DNA of 56,254 nt from a virus: positions 1 through 56,254 of IMG/VR virus record IMGVR_UViG_3300037088_000364; one strand, 5' to 3'. The stretch's first letter is position 1, and the number at the start of each line of letters is the position of its first letter. The position numbers and the translations under genes are program-made. Under the pieces are notes generated by a model, which worked only from the letters and a program-made list of their open reading frames with translations, made no database searches and was not told where the DNA came from. Positions 13,945 to 22,376 of this stretch are shown one piece after another.

Positions 13945-15339
13945 ATGCCAACCCAGCGCCCATTTCCCGGTACGCGTATTGAGTCTACGCCCCCGGTGCG
14001 CCAAGTGGCAGAGTTTTGTAGCCATTGCAATAAGCCATTAACAGAAGCCCACGAAGGGCCGGATGGATTTTCCTACTGCCCGGCTTGCTTTGAGATGCTT
14101 TTTCGACAATGTTGTCATTGTCAAGAGTATATTGTCCGCGAAGATGGGCGAATCTCTAGTAACGGAACTTTCTATTGTGACTACTGTTATGATAGTATGT
14201 TTACGCAATGCTACGGTTGCGGTCGGGAAGTAAATCGGGGGCGGGCGACTGTCGGGCCAGATAATGAACACTATTGCGCCCGATGCTTTGATCGTCGATT
14301 TTTCGTTTGTGACAATTGCGAGGAAACATTCCATCAACGGGAACGTTTTCGCACCCCTGGCGATAGCTATTACTGTGATGAATGTTTCCATGATTTGTGC
14401 GTAAATTGCAGCGGTTGTGGAAACCCGTTATGGAACGATTCGGCCCAATGGTCGGATGATCGCCCTTATTGCCGTGATTGTTACCGCCCGTCGAGTGAGT
14501 GGGAAATGGGCAGTTTTACCGTTTCCGATTCTCATTATGATCGTATCGGTTCAAGGCGGCGGTTTGGGGTAGAATTGGAAACTTACCGATGCCCTGATCA
14601 TAATGTTCTTAATGGTCACACCATTTGGGAGTGTAAGCATGATTGTTCTATTGAGGGTATGGAGTTCGTTTCGCCCATTTTGTATGGAGATGAAGGATTA
14701 GAAGAAATTGAACGATTCTGCCAGCGGGCCGAAGAGTTGCATTTTGAGGTAAGTAGGCAATGTGGCTATCATGCTCACTTTGATGTAAGCACTGAGTCTA
14801 CCGATTCGCTGAAAGCAATAGCTTATGCGTATCGTAGGACTTATGAGGTCTGGTGTTCCTTAGTGCCTAATTCTCGCAGTGATAACCGTTATTGCGGTTC
14901 TCCTGATTATGAGAGTAGCGACATTACCCATGAGGATTTTGACTACTTTGTCGGAAAGCGTGACCGATTCGAGTTTGTCAACTGGCGGGCTTATTTGGTT
15001 CATGGCAGTGTTGAGGTTAGATTGTATCAAGGCAGTCTTGACGCTGAGGAGATTTGTAACTGGCTTATCCTTCACGCCCGATTTATTGATTTTGTCAAGG
15101 ATAAGAGTTTTTCGGAACTTGACAGTCTTTTCCATAACACTCCCCGCGAGGATTTTGTCGCTATTGCGGAGATTATTGGTCCTGAGTTAGCGGAGTATTG
15201 GATCAGAAAATCCGAAGAATGGCATAAATCGCTTAGGCCCCAACCAGCGCGGCGGGCTCCGCAACGTCCATTTGCGTGGGTGGTCGATGCGCCTAGACGA
15301 GAAGCGTTTTATTACGATTTGGATGAAGCTCCCCATTAA
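13945..15339 (+). CDS. LIM-like zinc-ribbon amidoligase A (Amidoligase_2 type)
   Basis: 464 residues. Residues 25-185 carry ten CxxC pairs (FCSHC, YCPAC, QCCHC, YCDYC and so on) in LIM-like double-zinc units. The rest is the amidoligase domain: RFGVELET (acidic metal site), HDCSIEGMEFVSPIL, CGYHAHFD, NWRAYLVHGSVEVRLYQGSL and NWLILHARFIDFVKDK. Amidoligases of this superfamily resemble glutamine synthetase and form amide bonds between carboxylates and amines using ATP. Zinc modules probably bind the target. Leaderless start at the consensus promoter. Three paralogues occur at 16,340, 19,473 and 28,429. Confidence 0.85.
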   Translation: MPTQRPFPGTRIESTPPVRQVAEFCSHCNKPLTEAHEGPDGFSYCPACFEMLFRQCCHCQEYIVREDGRISSNGTFYCDYCYDSMFTQCYGCGREVNRGRATVGPDNEHYCARCFDRRFFVCDNCEETFHQRERFRTPGDSYYCDECFHDLCVNCSGCGNPLWNDSAQWSDDRPYCRDCYRPSSEWEMGSFTVSDSHYDRIGSRRRFGVELETYRCPDHNVLNGHTIWECKHDCSIEGMEFVSPILYGDEGLEEIERFCQRAEELHFEVSRQCGYHAHFDVSTESTDSLKAIAYAYRRTYEVWCSLVPNSRSDNRYCGSPDYESSDITHEDFDYFVGKRDRFEFVNWRAYLVHGSVEVRLYQGSLDAEEICNWLILHARFIDFVKDKSFSELDSLFHNTPREDFVAIAEIIGPELAEYWIRKSEEWHKSLRPQPARRAPQRPFAWVVDAPRREAFYYDLDEAPH

Positions 15340-15395
15340 GCGGATAAGATGAATGATGCATCAAGGCCGTATAATTCCGATAGAAAGGTTTAATC

Positions 15396-15602
15396 ATGCG
15401 TAAGGTACTAAAGGTACTGGGCAGGGTTATTGTCTATACTGGTCTTGTCGCAACGGTTCCCGTTTATTTAGCGGGCACCGCTGTTGGCGCTATTCTATCA
15501 GTTTTCGTAGCCGGTCTGAGAAACGGTCAAGGGCTGATACTGGTAATGGTGCAAAGGGCCGTGGTAGATGTTTTAGCAGCGCTGGCGCGTTGTAAGAAGT
15601 GA
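15396..15602 (+). CDS. Small membrane protein
   Basis: 68 residues with a long hydrophobic stretch (GLVATVPVYLAGTAVGAILS) and a second partly hydrophobic helix, basic at both ends. GAAAGG upstream of ATG. Unknown; it lies between amidoligases A and B. Confidence 0.65.
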   Translation: MRKVLKVLGRVIVYTGLVATVPVYLAGTAVGAILSVFVAGLRNGQGLILVMVQRAVVDVLAALARCKK

Positions 15603-15615
15603 TGAATATGGTAAG

Positions 15616-15646
15616 CCGGCGGGTTTAACCGCCCGCCGGTTTCTTT
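15616..15646 (+). terminator. Rho-independent terminator
   Basis: CCGGCGGG/CCCGCCGG with an 8-nt loop, then TTTCTTT. Confidence 0.85.
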
Positions 15647-15657
15647 CGAGGTTTACT

Positions 15658-16095
15658 ATGCAATTACACAAACCACAAATAACGACGTTTATCCTTGTGC
15701 AAGGTGGAAAACCGTTGCATGGTAAACATTGCGGCGGGCACTTAATATGCGCACGTGCTACGCCTATGGTGTTAGACTATGACAAGCTAGATCCCAATGA
15801 TTTTAGTGACTGGACAGTATACGCGGCCGGTATCAATGCGATCGGAATGAAAACAGTTTTCTATCCGATTGCAATTGTGCAACAATTACCGCGTTCTGAT
15901 AAGGCCGCGATCTATGTCAAATACAGTCAAAGTGAGCGCGAATTCAAGATTGAGGCTAAAAATGTAAAGTCGGCGGTGCGTATGTATCTTAACAGAATGT
16001 ATGGACTTGGCGAATTCCGGCAATATAACACTGTCGCTCAAATTCGCATCAAGCCGTTTATTCCGGTGGCACAGTTTGTAGGACAGGGGATATAA
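15658..16095 (+). CDS. Hypothetical protein of the FLLVQGGK family
   Basis: 145 residues. It opens with FILVQGGKPLHG and has a following D-L-D/W-T segment (DFSDWTVYAAG), features shared with 21,270 and 25,489. The family is unknown. CGAGG before ATG. It sits between amidoligases A and B. Confidence 0.65.
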   Translation: MQLHKPQITTFILVQGGKPLHGKHCGGHLICARATPMVLDYDKLDPNDFSDWTVYAAGINAIGMKTVFYPIAIVQQLPRSDKAAIYVKYSQSEREFKIEAKNVKSAVRMYLNRMYGLGEFRQYNTVAQIRIKPFIPVAQFVGQGI

Positions 16096-16096
16096 G

Positions 16097-16309
16097 ATGT
16101 ATAGATACTCGGTTGTTCGGGGTTATTCTGTTTACGCTCAATTTACCGATTTTGATACTCTTGATTCTGCTACCAAGTTTTTCTTACGGAAGAGAGAAAT
16201 ATATGTTAATGGCGGTGACGCCGGTATGAGATGGATTGAACTTATCGGATTTGACCCAGCGAGGGGAATTATTCGATTGGCCTTTTATACGGTCGAAAAT
16301 TCCATTTGA
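16097..16309 (+). CDS. Hypothetical small protein (RIELIGFD family)
   Basis: 70 residues, unrecognised. Contains RWIELIGFDPARG, close to RIELIGFDNGG in the protein at 33,278; both start with a Tyr-rich strand and a DFDTLDSA/QYTARDVA helix, so they are probably paralogues. Confidence 0.6.
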   Translation: MYRYSVVRGYSVYAQFTDFDTLDSATKFFLRKREIYVNGGDAGMRWIELIGFDPARGIIRLAFYTVENSI

Positions 16310-16333
16310 CTTTTTGCGAGTGTAGGGTATACT
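16306..16333 (+). promoter_or_regulatory. Promoter of amidoligase B, leaderless type
   Basis: TTGACT 16306-16311, 16-nt spacer, TATACT 16328-16333; ATG 16340 six bases downstream. Confidence 0.8.
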
Positions 16334-16339
16334 TGAATC

Positions 16340-17323
16340 ATGCCAGCTAGAAGCCATTGCGATCAATGTGGGTGCCCCGTTACGGCCGAATCAAGCCAAA
16401 GGGCCTGCGGGTATGTGTATTGTCAGCGCTGCTTTAGTTCCCGCTATTTCCTTTGTGCTGATTGCGGGAACGTTGCTTCTCGGGATGATACTCAGCGCAA
16501 TGATCGCGGGCAACCTATCTGTTATGATTGTTGGTCTGCTATTTCCCGTTGGCGGGAAACAGAGTTTCATTCATCCGCTAATACGTTCATCAAAACGCAT
16601 AGTGAGCGCTGTTTTGGGGTTGAATTAGAAACTGCCGATTGTCCTAATCATATTCGGTTACGCGGGCACACTTGTTTTGGCGCTAAAGAGGATGGAAGTA
16701 TTAGCGGGCTAGAGTTTATTTCTCCTATTCTCCAAGGGGACAAGGGATTAGCGGAGATTCGCAAGTTCTGCCGACTTGCCCATCAAAACCACTTTGAGGT
16801 TGATGATGAGTGCGGTTTTCACGTTCACATTGATCTGCGCGAATCTACTAGTTTGCAACGTCGGCATCTTGCTTATGCCTACCGATTAACCATCGAATTG
16901 TGGCAAAAGCTGGTGGATCCTGATCGATTGAGAAATTGCTTTTGTCGCCCTCCGGACTATGAAGCCGAAACCGTGCTTAATGCGGCCAGTTTTGACACAT
17001 TTGCCCGACATTTGACCCGCTACGAGTTTATCAATTGGCGGGCTTGGGGGAGTCATAAGACTGTTGAGATTCGGGGGTATCAGGGGACTCTTCGGGGTCC
17101 GGAGATTTGTAACTGGATTGTTGCGCATTTGCGATTTGTCGATTTTGTCAAGGATAAGACATTTGCACGGATCCGCAATATGTTCAGAGATGAGCGGCGC
17201 GCAAAGCGCACCATGCGCCAGATTCTAGGCCCCCGGCTTGCCCGGTATTATGCCCAATTCTGGCGAGTACCTCATAATCGACGGACACTAGCGGATGTAT
17301 CAATGGCGGGGAGGGGACTATAG
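16340..17323 (+). CDS. Zinc-ribbon amidoligase B
   Basis: 327 residues. Four CxxC pairs (HCDQCG, YCQRC, LCADC, ICYDC) in the first 65 residues, then the amidoligase domain: CFGVELETADC, DGSISGLEFISPIL, CGFHVHIDL, NWRAWGSHKTVEIRGYQGTL and NWIVAHLRFVDFVKDKTF. Shorter zinc region than A or D. Leaderless start. The HNH gene follows with no gap and uses the GGAGG at the amidoligase 3' end. Confidence 0.85.
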   Translation: MPARSHCDQCGCPVTAESSQRACGYVYCQRCFSSRYFLCADCGNVASRDDTQRNDRGQPICYDCWSAISRWRETEFHSSANTFIKTHSERCFGVELETADCPNHIRLRGHTCFGAKEDGSISGLEFISPILQGDKGLAEIRKFCRLAHQNHFEVDDECGFHVHIDLRESTSLQRRHLAYAYRLTIELWQKLVDPDRLRNCFCRPPDYEAETVLNAASFDTFARHLTRYEFINWRAWGSHKTVEIRGYQGTLRGPEICNWIVAHLRFVDFVKDKTFARIRNMFRDERRAKRTMRQILGPRLARYYAQFWRVPHNRRTLADVSMAGRGL

Positions 17324-17839
17324 TTGCCCAAGCCCATTATCCTAACTTCTGAGGATATAGAGCATTTTTGGGATTTTGTTGAAAAACGGACTCCTAATGA
17401 ATGTTGGAATTGGTTAGGTGCTCACGATAAAGATGGTTATGGCATTTATCATCCTCATCTTGGAGTAAGGGATTGGTATAAAGCGCATCGTGTTGCTTGT
17501 TGGATTAAATATGGTGATGCCGGTAACATGACGTGTCATACTTGTGATAACCCTGATTGTGTTAATCCCAAGCATCTTTATCCAGGAAATGGCGCAAGAA
17601 ACTCCGCAGATCGAGATCGAAACGGTAATCCTATCCGAGGAGAAAAGCAGCATAAAGCAGTTTTGACTCGAAAGCAGGTCTTACAGATTGTAAAGCTACA
17701 TAAGCAAATTGTCAATGGAAAACCGCTAGGTGCAACTCGACTTGCACGAATTATTGGTTGTCGGGGTCGTGCCATAGAACATGTTTTGCACGGTTCTAGC
17801 TGGTCCTGGCTAACAGGGATTCCGAAAAAACCTGCTTGA
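17324..17839 (+). CDS. HNH homing endonuclease (HNH_3 type)
   Basis: 171 residues from TTG 17324, directly after the amidoligase stop, with GGGGAGGGG upstream. Pattern CWNWLGAHDKDGYG, AHRVACW, CHTCDNPDCVNPKHL and GNGARN. Inserted between amidoligase B and the GATase gene. Confidence 0.85.
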   Translation: MPKPIILTSEDIEHFWDFVEKRTPNECWNWLGAHDKDGYGIYHPHLGVRDWYKAHRVACWIKYGDAGNMTCHTCDNPDCVNPKHLYPGNGARNSADRDRNGNPIRGEKQHKAVLTRKQVLQIVKLHKQIVNGKPLGATRLARIIGCRGRAIEHVLHGSSWSWLTGIPKKPA

Positions 17840-17863
17840 CTTTTGCCTTGAATCAGGTATACT
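17836..17863 (+). promoter_or_regulatory. Promoter of the GATase gene (with leader)
   Basis: TTGACT 17836-17841, 16-nt spacer, TATACT 17858-17863. No ATG at the +1 position; a leader of about 97 nt precedes the gene. Confidence 0.75.
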
Positions 17864-17966
17864 TCATTATAGAGCGGCAAGGAACAATTAAGCCCCTTCC
17901 GCCCCGGTGATTAACCTTGACACTATAGGTTTCCGGTCTACGTGGTTTAATAAGAGGATAGTTACT

Positions 17967-18839
17967 TTGTGCGGCATATACGGAGCTATTGGTAAAGGCT
18001 GGAATCTCGGAATCCTCCGCGCTCTTGTGCTTGCCAATGAAAATCGGGGAACCGATAGCCTTGGTTTCTTCGATTCAACCGGCAAGATGATCAAGGCGGC
18101 CGTTACTCCGTCTGAGGGTCTACAGCAAAAGAACATCTCCGCTTGGTTAGAGCGGTCTGAGTGTGATACGTGGTTTGTGGCAGGGCATACGCGACTCGCT
18201 ACGCGGGGCGCAGTAAACCGCCGCAACTCTCACCCCTTCCGCTACGGCCGAATCATCGGAGCGCACAATGGTATTGTTGACGCCCCGGATGGTTATGCCG
18301 TGGATTCCCAATTCCTGTTTGATTCCCTTGCTAAGCACAAGGGCGACTATAACAGCGCTTGGGGGACGGTTTGCGGATATTGGGGGGTTTCCTGGTTTGA
18401 CGGGGAATACTTCTATCTCCAAGTTCACAATGGGGAACTTCATTACGGCCAGTATCGAGGGGTTTGGTACTACTCTTCTAGCGCCAAACATCTAGCGCAG
18501 TGTATCGGTCATAGTGATACAATCAAGGCCGTAGGTGAGGGTGAGACTATCCGCTTCTCTCAGGATGGTAAGGTTGAAGTGGTTGCCCCGTTTGTGTCGC
18601 AAGCCCCGGAATACTGGGGGCGTAAGTACGGATGCAGCAATACTACGGAGTGGTATGAGGGCAAGCGTCAGGGTCGGGTGGTTTACACCAGCGGTAAGGG
18701 CGCTAGCACTTCGCGGTGGGAGGATGATGAGTATGTGGGCGCGGGTGCCAATGTGAAGGACTATGACCAAGATTGGAGGGAAGCTTGGGCTCAATACAGC
18801 GGAAGCATGGATGAAACCGATGATGGGCAAAAGAGTTAA
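17967..18839 (+). CDS. Class-II glutamine amidotransferase (Ntn-hydrolase)
   Basis: 290 residues from TTG 17967. This start places Cys directly after the initiator (CGIYGAIG), which class-II GATases need as the N-terminal nucleophile after Met removal; AGAGG lies about ten bases upstream. Other family motifs: ENRGTDSLG, AGHTRLATRGAVNRRNSHPF, and AHNGIV. The enzyme releases ammonia from glutamine. As a stand-alone GATase between amidoligases B and C, it could feed ammonia or a glutamyl group to them. The C-terminal 60 residues are unassigned. The frame upstream to 17,907 is open but would bury the Cys. Confidence 0.85.
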   Translation: MCGIYGAIGKGWNLGILRALVLANENRGTDSLGFFDSTGKMIKAAVTPSEGLQQKNISAWLERSECDTWFVAGHTRLATRGAVNRRNSHPFRYGRIIGAHNGIVDAPDGYAVDSQFLFDSLAKHKGDYNSAWGTVCGYWGVSWFDGEYFYLQVHNGELHYGQYRGVWYYSSSAKHLAQCIGHSDTIKAVGEGETIRFSQDGKVEVVAPFVSQAPEYWGRKYGCSNTTEWYEGKRQGRVVYTSGKGASTSRWEDDEYVGAGANVKDYDQDWREAWAQYSGSMDETDDGQKS

Positions 18840-18888
18840 TGGGGTTTTGAGATCGTCGGTAGGATCTTTGCAACCCTGTCAGAAGGAA

Positions 18889-18922
18889 AGGCCCGCTAAC
18901 AATCGGGTTAGCGGGCCTACCG
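18889..18922 (+). terminator. Terminator-like hairpin
   Basis: AGGCCCGCTAAC/GTTAGCGGGCCT, a perfect 12-bp stem; the following tract (ACCGTTT) is short in T. Confidence 0.7.
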
Positions 18923-18925
18923 TTT

Positions 18926-19411
18926 ATGCCTGAATACAAACCAATACCAATCTTAACAGAAAATCAGCTTGCTCGCTTTTGGCGCAATGTTACTAAAAGC
19001 GATGGTTGTTGGCAATGGTCTGGCAATGTAAATTGGGAGGGCCGGGGTGTATTTTCATGCGGACATCGTGGTCAAGTACGGTATGCTCCACGTATTATAT
19101 ATTTTCTATATTATGGAAAAATTGATAATACGTTAGGAGTTTTACATAGTTGTGATAATCCTGTTTGTGTAAATCCTAAACATTTGATGCAAGATACACA
19201 ACGCGAAAATCTGCTCCAAGCATACCGTCGTGGGCGAAAAACGAATAGTGGTGAACAAAATCCCCGCGCAATCCTTACAAAAGAAAAAGTCATTTTAATT
19301 CGTGAACAACTTAAAACTGGTAAAAGTCGTGCGACAGTTGCCAGAGAATTTAATGTTAGTTCCGGGGCTATTGCAGGTATTAAACACGGTCGAACCTGGA
19401 AAACTACTTGA
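18926..19411 (+). CDS. HNH homing endonuclease (HNH_3 type)
   Basis: 161 residues. Pattern CWQWSGNVNWEGRG, CDNPVCVNPKHL, DTQREN and a C-terminal helix-turn-helix (SRATVAREFNVSSGAIAGI). It starts four bases after a terminator and lacks a clear ribosome site, so its expression is unclear. AT-rich relative to neighbours. Confidence 0.85.
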   Translation: MPEYKPIPILTENQLARFWRNVTKSDGCWQWSGNVNWEGRGVFSCGHRGQVRYAPRIIYFLYYGKIDNTLGVLHSCDNPVCVNPKHLMQDTQRENLLQAYRRGRKTNSGEQNPRAILTKEKVILIREQLKTGKSRATVAREFNVSSGAIAGIKHGRTWKTT

Positions 19412-19435
19412 CAACCTGTAAAAATGAGGTATAGT
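19408..19435 (+). promoter_or_regulatory. Promoter of amidoligase C (with leader)
   Basis: TTGACA 19408-19413 overlapping the HNH stop, 16-nt spacer, TATAGT 19430-19435. A leader of about 31 nt contains GAAAGGG before GTG 19473. Confidence 0.8.
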
Positions 19436-19472
19436 TAAGTAGAGTTCAACACGCTTAACGAAAGGGAAACAA

Positions 19473-20483
19473 GTGCCTAACACTGCTACCATTACTCGTA
19501 CTCGGAGCCTTTGCTGTCACTGCCGGGAAGAGCATTATGATGATTTGATGCAACGGGCTCCGGATGGGAGTTTGTTTTGCTCCCGCTGTTGGACGGCCTA
19601 TTGCTTCATTTGCCCGGAGTGCAATGAAGTCCGGTGGCTTGACTGTAGCCGACGAACCCGCGATAATGTCCGAATTTGTGAGGAATGCTACCGCGCAGGA
19701 GATACGTGGGAGCCGACTCCTAGCCCGGTTTCCATCGCCCATTATGGGAACATCGCAAGCAAGCGAAAGTTTGGGATTGAGTTGGAAACTCACTCTTGCG
19801 ATGATTACCGTCAATTGAAGGGTAAAACCCTTTTTGGCGCTAAGTATGATTGCAGTGTTCGGGGGATGGAGTTTTTTACCCCGATCCTGTACGGTGATGA
19901 GGGTTTGACAGAAGTTGAAAATTTCTGTCGTTGGGCCGATGAGCATGGTTATACTGTAAATGATGACTGTGGCTATCATTTGCACCTTGACATGCGTGAT
20001 GAGACTACCGTTCAATTGCGGCATGTCGCTTATGCGTATGCTAAGAGTTATGTTGCTTGGCGCGGTCTAGTCTCTGAGTATCGGGCTTGCGATAGTTTCT
20101 ATTGCCATGCCCCTCGGTATTCAGCAAGCGCGATTCGTGACTGTCGCGGGTCAATTGCCAGCTTTTTCAGTGACTCGGATCGGTACAACTACCTCAATCT
20201 GCAAGCATACAGCAAGCACAAGACTTTTGAGGTTCGCTTGCATGATGGAACGCTTCATGCAAAAACCATCATGTACTGGATTATCGCGCATACGCGATTT
20301 GTGGATGCGGTCAAGGATATGACTTATGACCAGATTGACGAAATGTTTAATGGAGATGCACAGTCCCAATTTGAGAGTTTGTGCTTCGTTTGGGACAATG
20401 CCGGCGGGCAACGGATTAGCGAGTTTTACCGCCGTCGTTTTCGAGTTCACGGACGATCTCGCAACGGATATGAAGATGACTAA
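19473..20483 (+). CDS. Zinc-ribbon amidoligase C
   Basis: 336 residues from GTG 19473. Four CxxC pairs (CCHC, FCSRC, ICPEC, ICEEC) then the amidoligase domain: KFGIELETHSC, DCSVRGMEFFTPILYGDEG, CGYHLHLDMRDETT, NLQAYSKHKTFEVRLHDGTL and HTRFVDAVKDMTYDQIDEMF. Closest in layout to B. Followed by a terminator, so probably monocistronic. Confidence 0.85.
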   Translation: MPNTATITRTRSLCCHCREEHYDDLMQRAPDGSLFCSRCWTAYCFICPECNEVRWLDCSRRTRDNVRICEECYRAGDTWEPTPSPVSIAHYGNIASKRKFGIELETHSCDDYRQLKGKTLFGAKYDCSVRGMEFFTPILYGDEGLTEVENFCRWADEHGYTVNDDCGYHLHLDMRDETTVQLRHVAYAYAKSYVAWRGLVSEYRACDSFYCHAPRYSASAIRDCRGSIASFFSDSDRYNYLNLQAYSKHKTFEVRLHDGTLHAKTIMYWIIAHTRFVDAVKDMTYDQIDEMFNGDAQSQFESLCFVWDNAGGQRISEFYRRRFRVHGRSRNGYEDD

Positions 20484-20503
20484 AGGGAGTTAGGCCCCTT
20501 TCG

Positions 20504-20525
20504 GGCGGGGCAACGGTGCCCCGCC
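20504..20525 (+). terminator. GC-rich hairpin, probable terminator
   Basis: GGCGGGGCA/TGCCCCGCC with a 4-nt loop; no T-run follows. Confidence 0.55.
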
Positions 20526-20739
20526 TAAGCGTACTTGGTTCCTAGTTGCCTGTAGAGCTATGGAATGTATGAAACAACTCGCTCCATTGGAATCCCACCT
20601 ACGTTGTAGGTCAAAGGATACGATAAGGTAAGGGTTTGAGAGAAAATAAGGAACCTGCCGCCCATACTAGTGGGGAGGCATAAAACGGTTAGGTGCTAAT
20701 TAGATTTATAAAAAATTATAATTAACACTGGCAACAAGG
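20526..20739 (+). ncRNA. Possible structured non-coding RNA
   Basis: No ORF of note. The segment has several local stems, for example ACCTAC/GTAGGT and GCC...GGC around 20,655-20,680, sits between two terminators and ends on a strong one. No promoter of the usual type was found in front, so it may be a trailer of the amidoligase C transcript. Confidence 0.3.
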
Positions 20740-20778
20740 AAAAGGCCCCGGACCCACCTACCGGGGTCTTTTCTTTTA
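20740..20778 (+). terminator. Rho-independent terminator
   Basis: AAAAGGCCCCGG/CCGGGGTCTTTT with a 9-nt loop, then CTTTT. Confidence 0.85.
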
Positions 20779-20816
20779 GACATAGTGTAATGATTGTCGG
20801 GGTCGGCCATTTTGAC

Positions 20817-20844
20817 TTGACAGGAACCGATATGATGGTATACT
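20817..20844 (+). promoter_or_regulatory. Promoter, leaderless type
   Basis: TTGACA 20817-20822, 16-nt spacer, TATACT 20839-20844; ATG 20851 six bases downstream. A GTCGGGGTC motif lies about 15 bp upstream. Confidence 0.8.
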
Positions 20845-20850
20845 TGTGGT

Positions 20851-21066
20851 ATGAGTAAATTTGCTTTCCGTGAGGTTGTGGCAGTTGACTATGGCCCGGT
20901 GCAAGGCGTGGGTGAAGTGAGAGGGCTTGCCACGGTAGAGATGCCCGTGCTTGGGCATCACTACATTGTGCGCATGTTCGAGTGGCCCATATCCGAAGTG
21001 TATCCGTTTGATACGGTTGTCATTCCTGAGATTCATCTTCACAAGGCTGATAAGTGTACTCAATAA
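20851..21066 (+). CDS. Hypothetical protein, leaderless gene
   Basis: 71 residues, unrecognised, beta-rich (Val/Glu/Gly). Start fixed by promoter; overlaps the next gene by 13 nt. Confidence 0.65.
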   Translation: MSKFAFREVVAVDYGPVQGVGEVRGLATVEMPVLGHHYIVRMFEWPISEVYPFDTVVIPEIHLHKADKCTQ

Positions 21067-21239
21067 CGTATAACACTCCATTGGGTCGATTTTCCGTTTC
21101 CGACTATGATACCGCTGATCGCGCTATTCGAGTAGCGCTTAATAGTCGGCATTATCATAGTGCAACGGATGCGGCCGTCAAAGGGCCAGATGGGCCGTGG
21201 TGTGGCTATTGCTGGTCGGAAATCCCTGTTAAGGCTTGA
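21054..21239 (+). CDS. Hypothetical small protein
   Basis: 61 residues from GTG 21054. Layout (aromatic strand, DYDTADRAIRVAL helix) is like the small proteins at 16,097 and 34,708, so it may belong to the same loose family. The next promoter overlaps its stop. Confidence 0.55.
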   Translation: MYSITYNTPLGRFSVSDYDTADRAIRVALNSRHYHSATDAAVKGPDGPWCGYCWSEIPVKA

Positions 21240-21263
21240 CTTTCCGCTACCTGATGGTAGAAT
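21236..21263 (+). promoter_or_regulatory. Promoter, leaderless type
   Basis: TTGACT 21236-21241, 16-nt spacer, TAGAAT 21258-21263; ATG 21270 six bases downstream. Confidence 0.75.
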
Positions 21264-21269
21264 TGTGTT

Positions 21270-21665
21270 ATGGTCGATTGCGAACAACGCGCTTTGATTG
21301 AATTGCCGGTAATCCAGGTTTTTCTGCTTGTGCAGAAGGGCAAGGTATTGGATGTTTGCCGGGATCCAATTCATCTTGGATACTCGATACTTGACGATTT
21401 TCTCGATTTTCAAGTTTACGTAGGTGTCCGCAATGAGTTTGGAAAGAAGGAAATTGCTGGCCCCATCGCTAAGGTATGGGTCGCTAATTCCTACGGAAAG
21501 TACACTCTAAACATCAAATGCGGGCATACTTATAATGCGCAGTCTACTATGACGGCAACGGAAGCCCCTTGTGAGGTTGTCGCACGACAATTGAAGCATT
21601 TGTACAATGCTAACCTCTTGAATGATCCGGCATCATTACCACAAGTTCACTTGTTTGCGACTTAG
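21270..21665 (+). CDS. Hypothetical protein of the FLLVQGGK family, leaderless
   Basis: 131 residues. IQVFLLVQKGKVLD near the N terminus and FLDFQVYVGV align with the 15,658 and 25,489 proteins. Unknown function. Start fixed by promoter. Confidence 0.65.
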   Translation: MVDCEQRALIELPVIQVFLLVQKGKVLDVCRDPIHLGYSILDDFLDFQVYVGVRNEFGKKEIAGPIAKVWVANSYGKYTLNIKCGHTYNAQSTMTATEAPCEVVARQLKHLYNANLLNDPASLPQVHLFAT

Positions 21666-21672
21666 ATTTTAC

Positions 21673-21700
21673 TTGACAAGTGCCATTCATAAGCTATACT
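21673..21700 (+). promoter_or_regulatory. Promoter of a short transcript
   Basis: TTGACA 21673-21678, 16-nt spacer, TATACT 21695-21700. Confidence 0.75.
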
Positions 21701-21706
21701 AGTATA

Positions 21707-21792
21707 GCAGCGATGGGTGGACCGTCAAAGCCGCTTGGGTTAATCCGGCTGCAAGCGCGCCCACTATAAAGGACCAAAAAGTGGGCCTTTTC
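21707..21792 (+). ncRNA. Short transcript: small RNA or 18-codon micro-ORF
   Basis: A full promoter and a terminator enclose only about 86 nt. The only frame is ATG 21713 to TAA 21769 (18 aa, MGGPSKPLGLIRLQARPL) with no ribosome site. The stop is followed at once by the terminator, so a regulatory RNA is at least as likely as a peptide. Confidence 0.5.
21759..21792 (+). terminator. Rho-independent terminator
   Basis: GCCCACT/AGTGGGC with a 14-nt loop, then CTTTTCCTT. Confidence 0.7.
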
Positions 21793-21793
21793 C

Positions 21794-21821
21794 TTGACTT
21801 TTACCGGAGAGATGGTAGTCT
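21794..21821 (+). promoter_or_regulatory. Promoter, leaderless type
   Basis: TTGACT 21794-21799, 16-nt spacer, TAGTCT 21816-21821; ATG 21828 six bases downstream. Confidence 0.75.
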
Positions 21822-21827
21822 ATCAAT

Positions 21828-22028
21828 ATGACTCCAATGCAACAATTTATGAATGCGGTAGCCGCTGCCAATGGTGGCGAGATTACCATCGACAATATTC
21901 TTGACGCCTATGCCGGCGTTAATGAACACGGAACAATGACGCTTGTGGATATCGAAGCGCTTGAATACTTCGGCCGCCTTATCCAGGGAGCAATTGTCGA
22001 TGCCAAGCTAGAGCGGGGGACACGATGA
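21828..22028 (+). CDS. Hypothetical small protein, leaderless gene
   Basis: 66 residues, unrecognised, helical. Start fixed by promoter; ATGA overlap with the next small ORF. First gene of the operon into which the IS607 element inserted. Confidence 0.65.
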   Translation: MTPMQQFMNAVAAANGGEITIDNILDAYAGVNEHGTMTLVDIEALEYFGRLIQGAIVDAKLERGTR

Positions 22029-22123
22029 ACCCGCACTGGTTTTCGGAGGTTTTCCGGTTCGCACTGTTTTTCGTTGCCAAGCTTGCGAAACGAAGCTTGC
22101 TAAGAAGTTTGATCGTTTACTGA
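22025..22123 (+). CDS. Very small hydrophobic/basic protein
   Basis: 32 residues (MNPHWFSEVFRFALFFVAKL, then basic). Single hydrophobic helix with a basic tail. Supported only by the ATGA overlap. Confidence 0.4.
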   Translation: MNPHWFSEVFRFALFFVAKLAKRSLLRSLIVY

Positions 22124-22133
22124 AAAGAGCATC

Positions 22134-22376
22134 ATGATTCACAGATTAGTAATTCAGCATCCAGGGGCGAATTCCTGTATCTGGACCGTTTGGCGGTTTA
22201 TGTTGGATAACAATATAACCACCGAACAAGCCCGATTGATAACGTGGTACATTTTTCTTATCAATATGCCCGATGATTATGATTTGGCGCATGAAGTCAA
22301 AGCGCTGCGCGCTCAAGGGTTCAAGTATTTCTGGTTAATCAATGAAGAGGGAGTTTTCTGTGAACCATCTGATTGA
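22134..22376 (+). CDS. Hypothetical protein
   Basis: 80 residues, unrecognised, Trp/Ile-rich N-terminal half. AAAGAG precedes ATG 22134. Confidence 0.55.
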   Translation: MIHRLVIQHPGANSCIWTVWRFMLDNNITTEQARLITWYIFLINMPDDYDLAHEVKALRAQGFKYFWLINEEGVFCEPSD

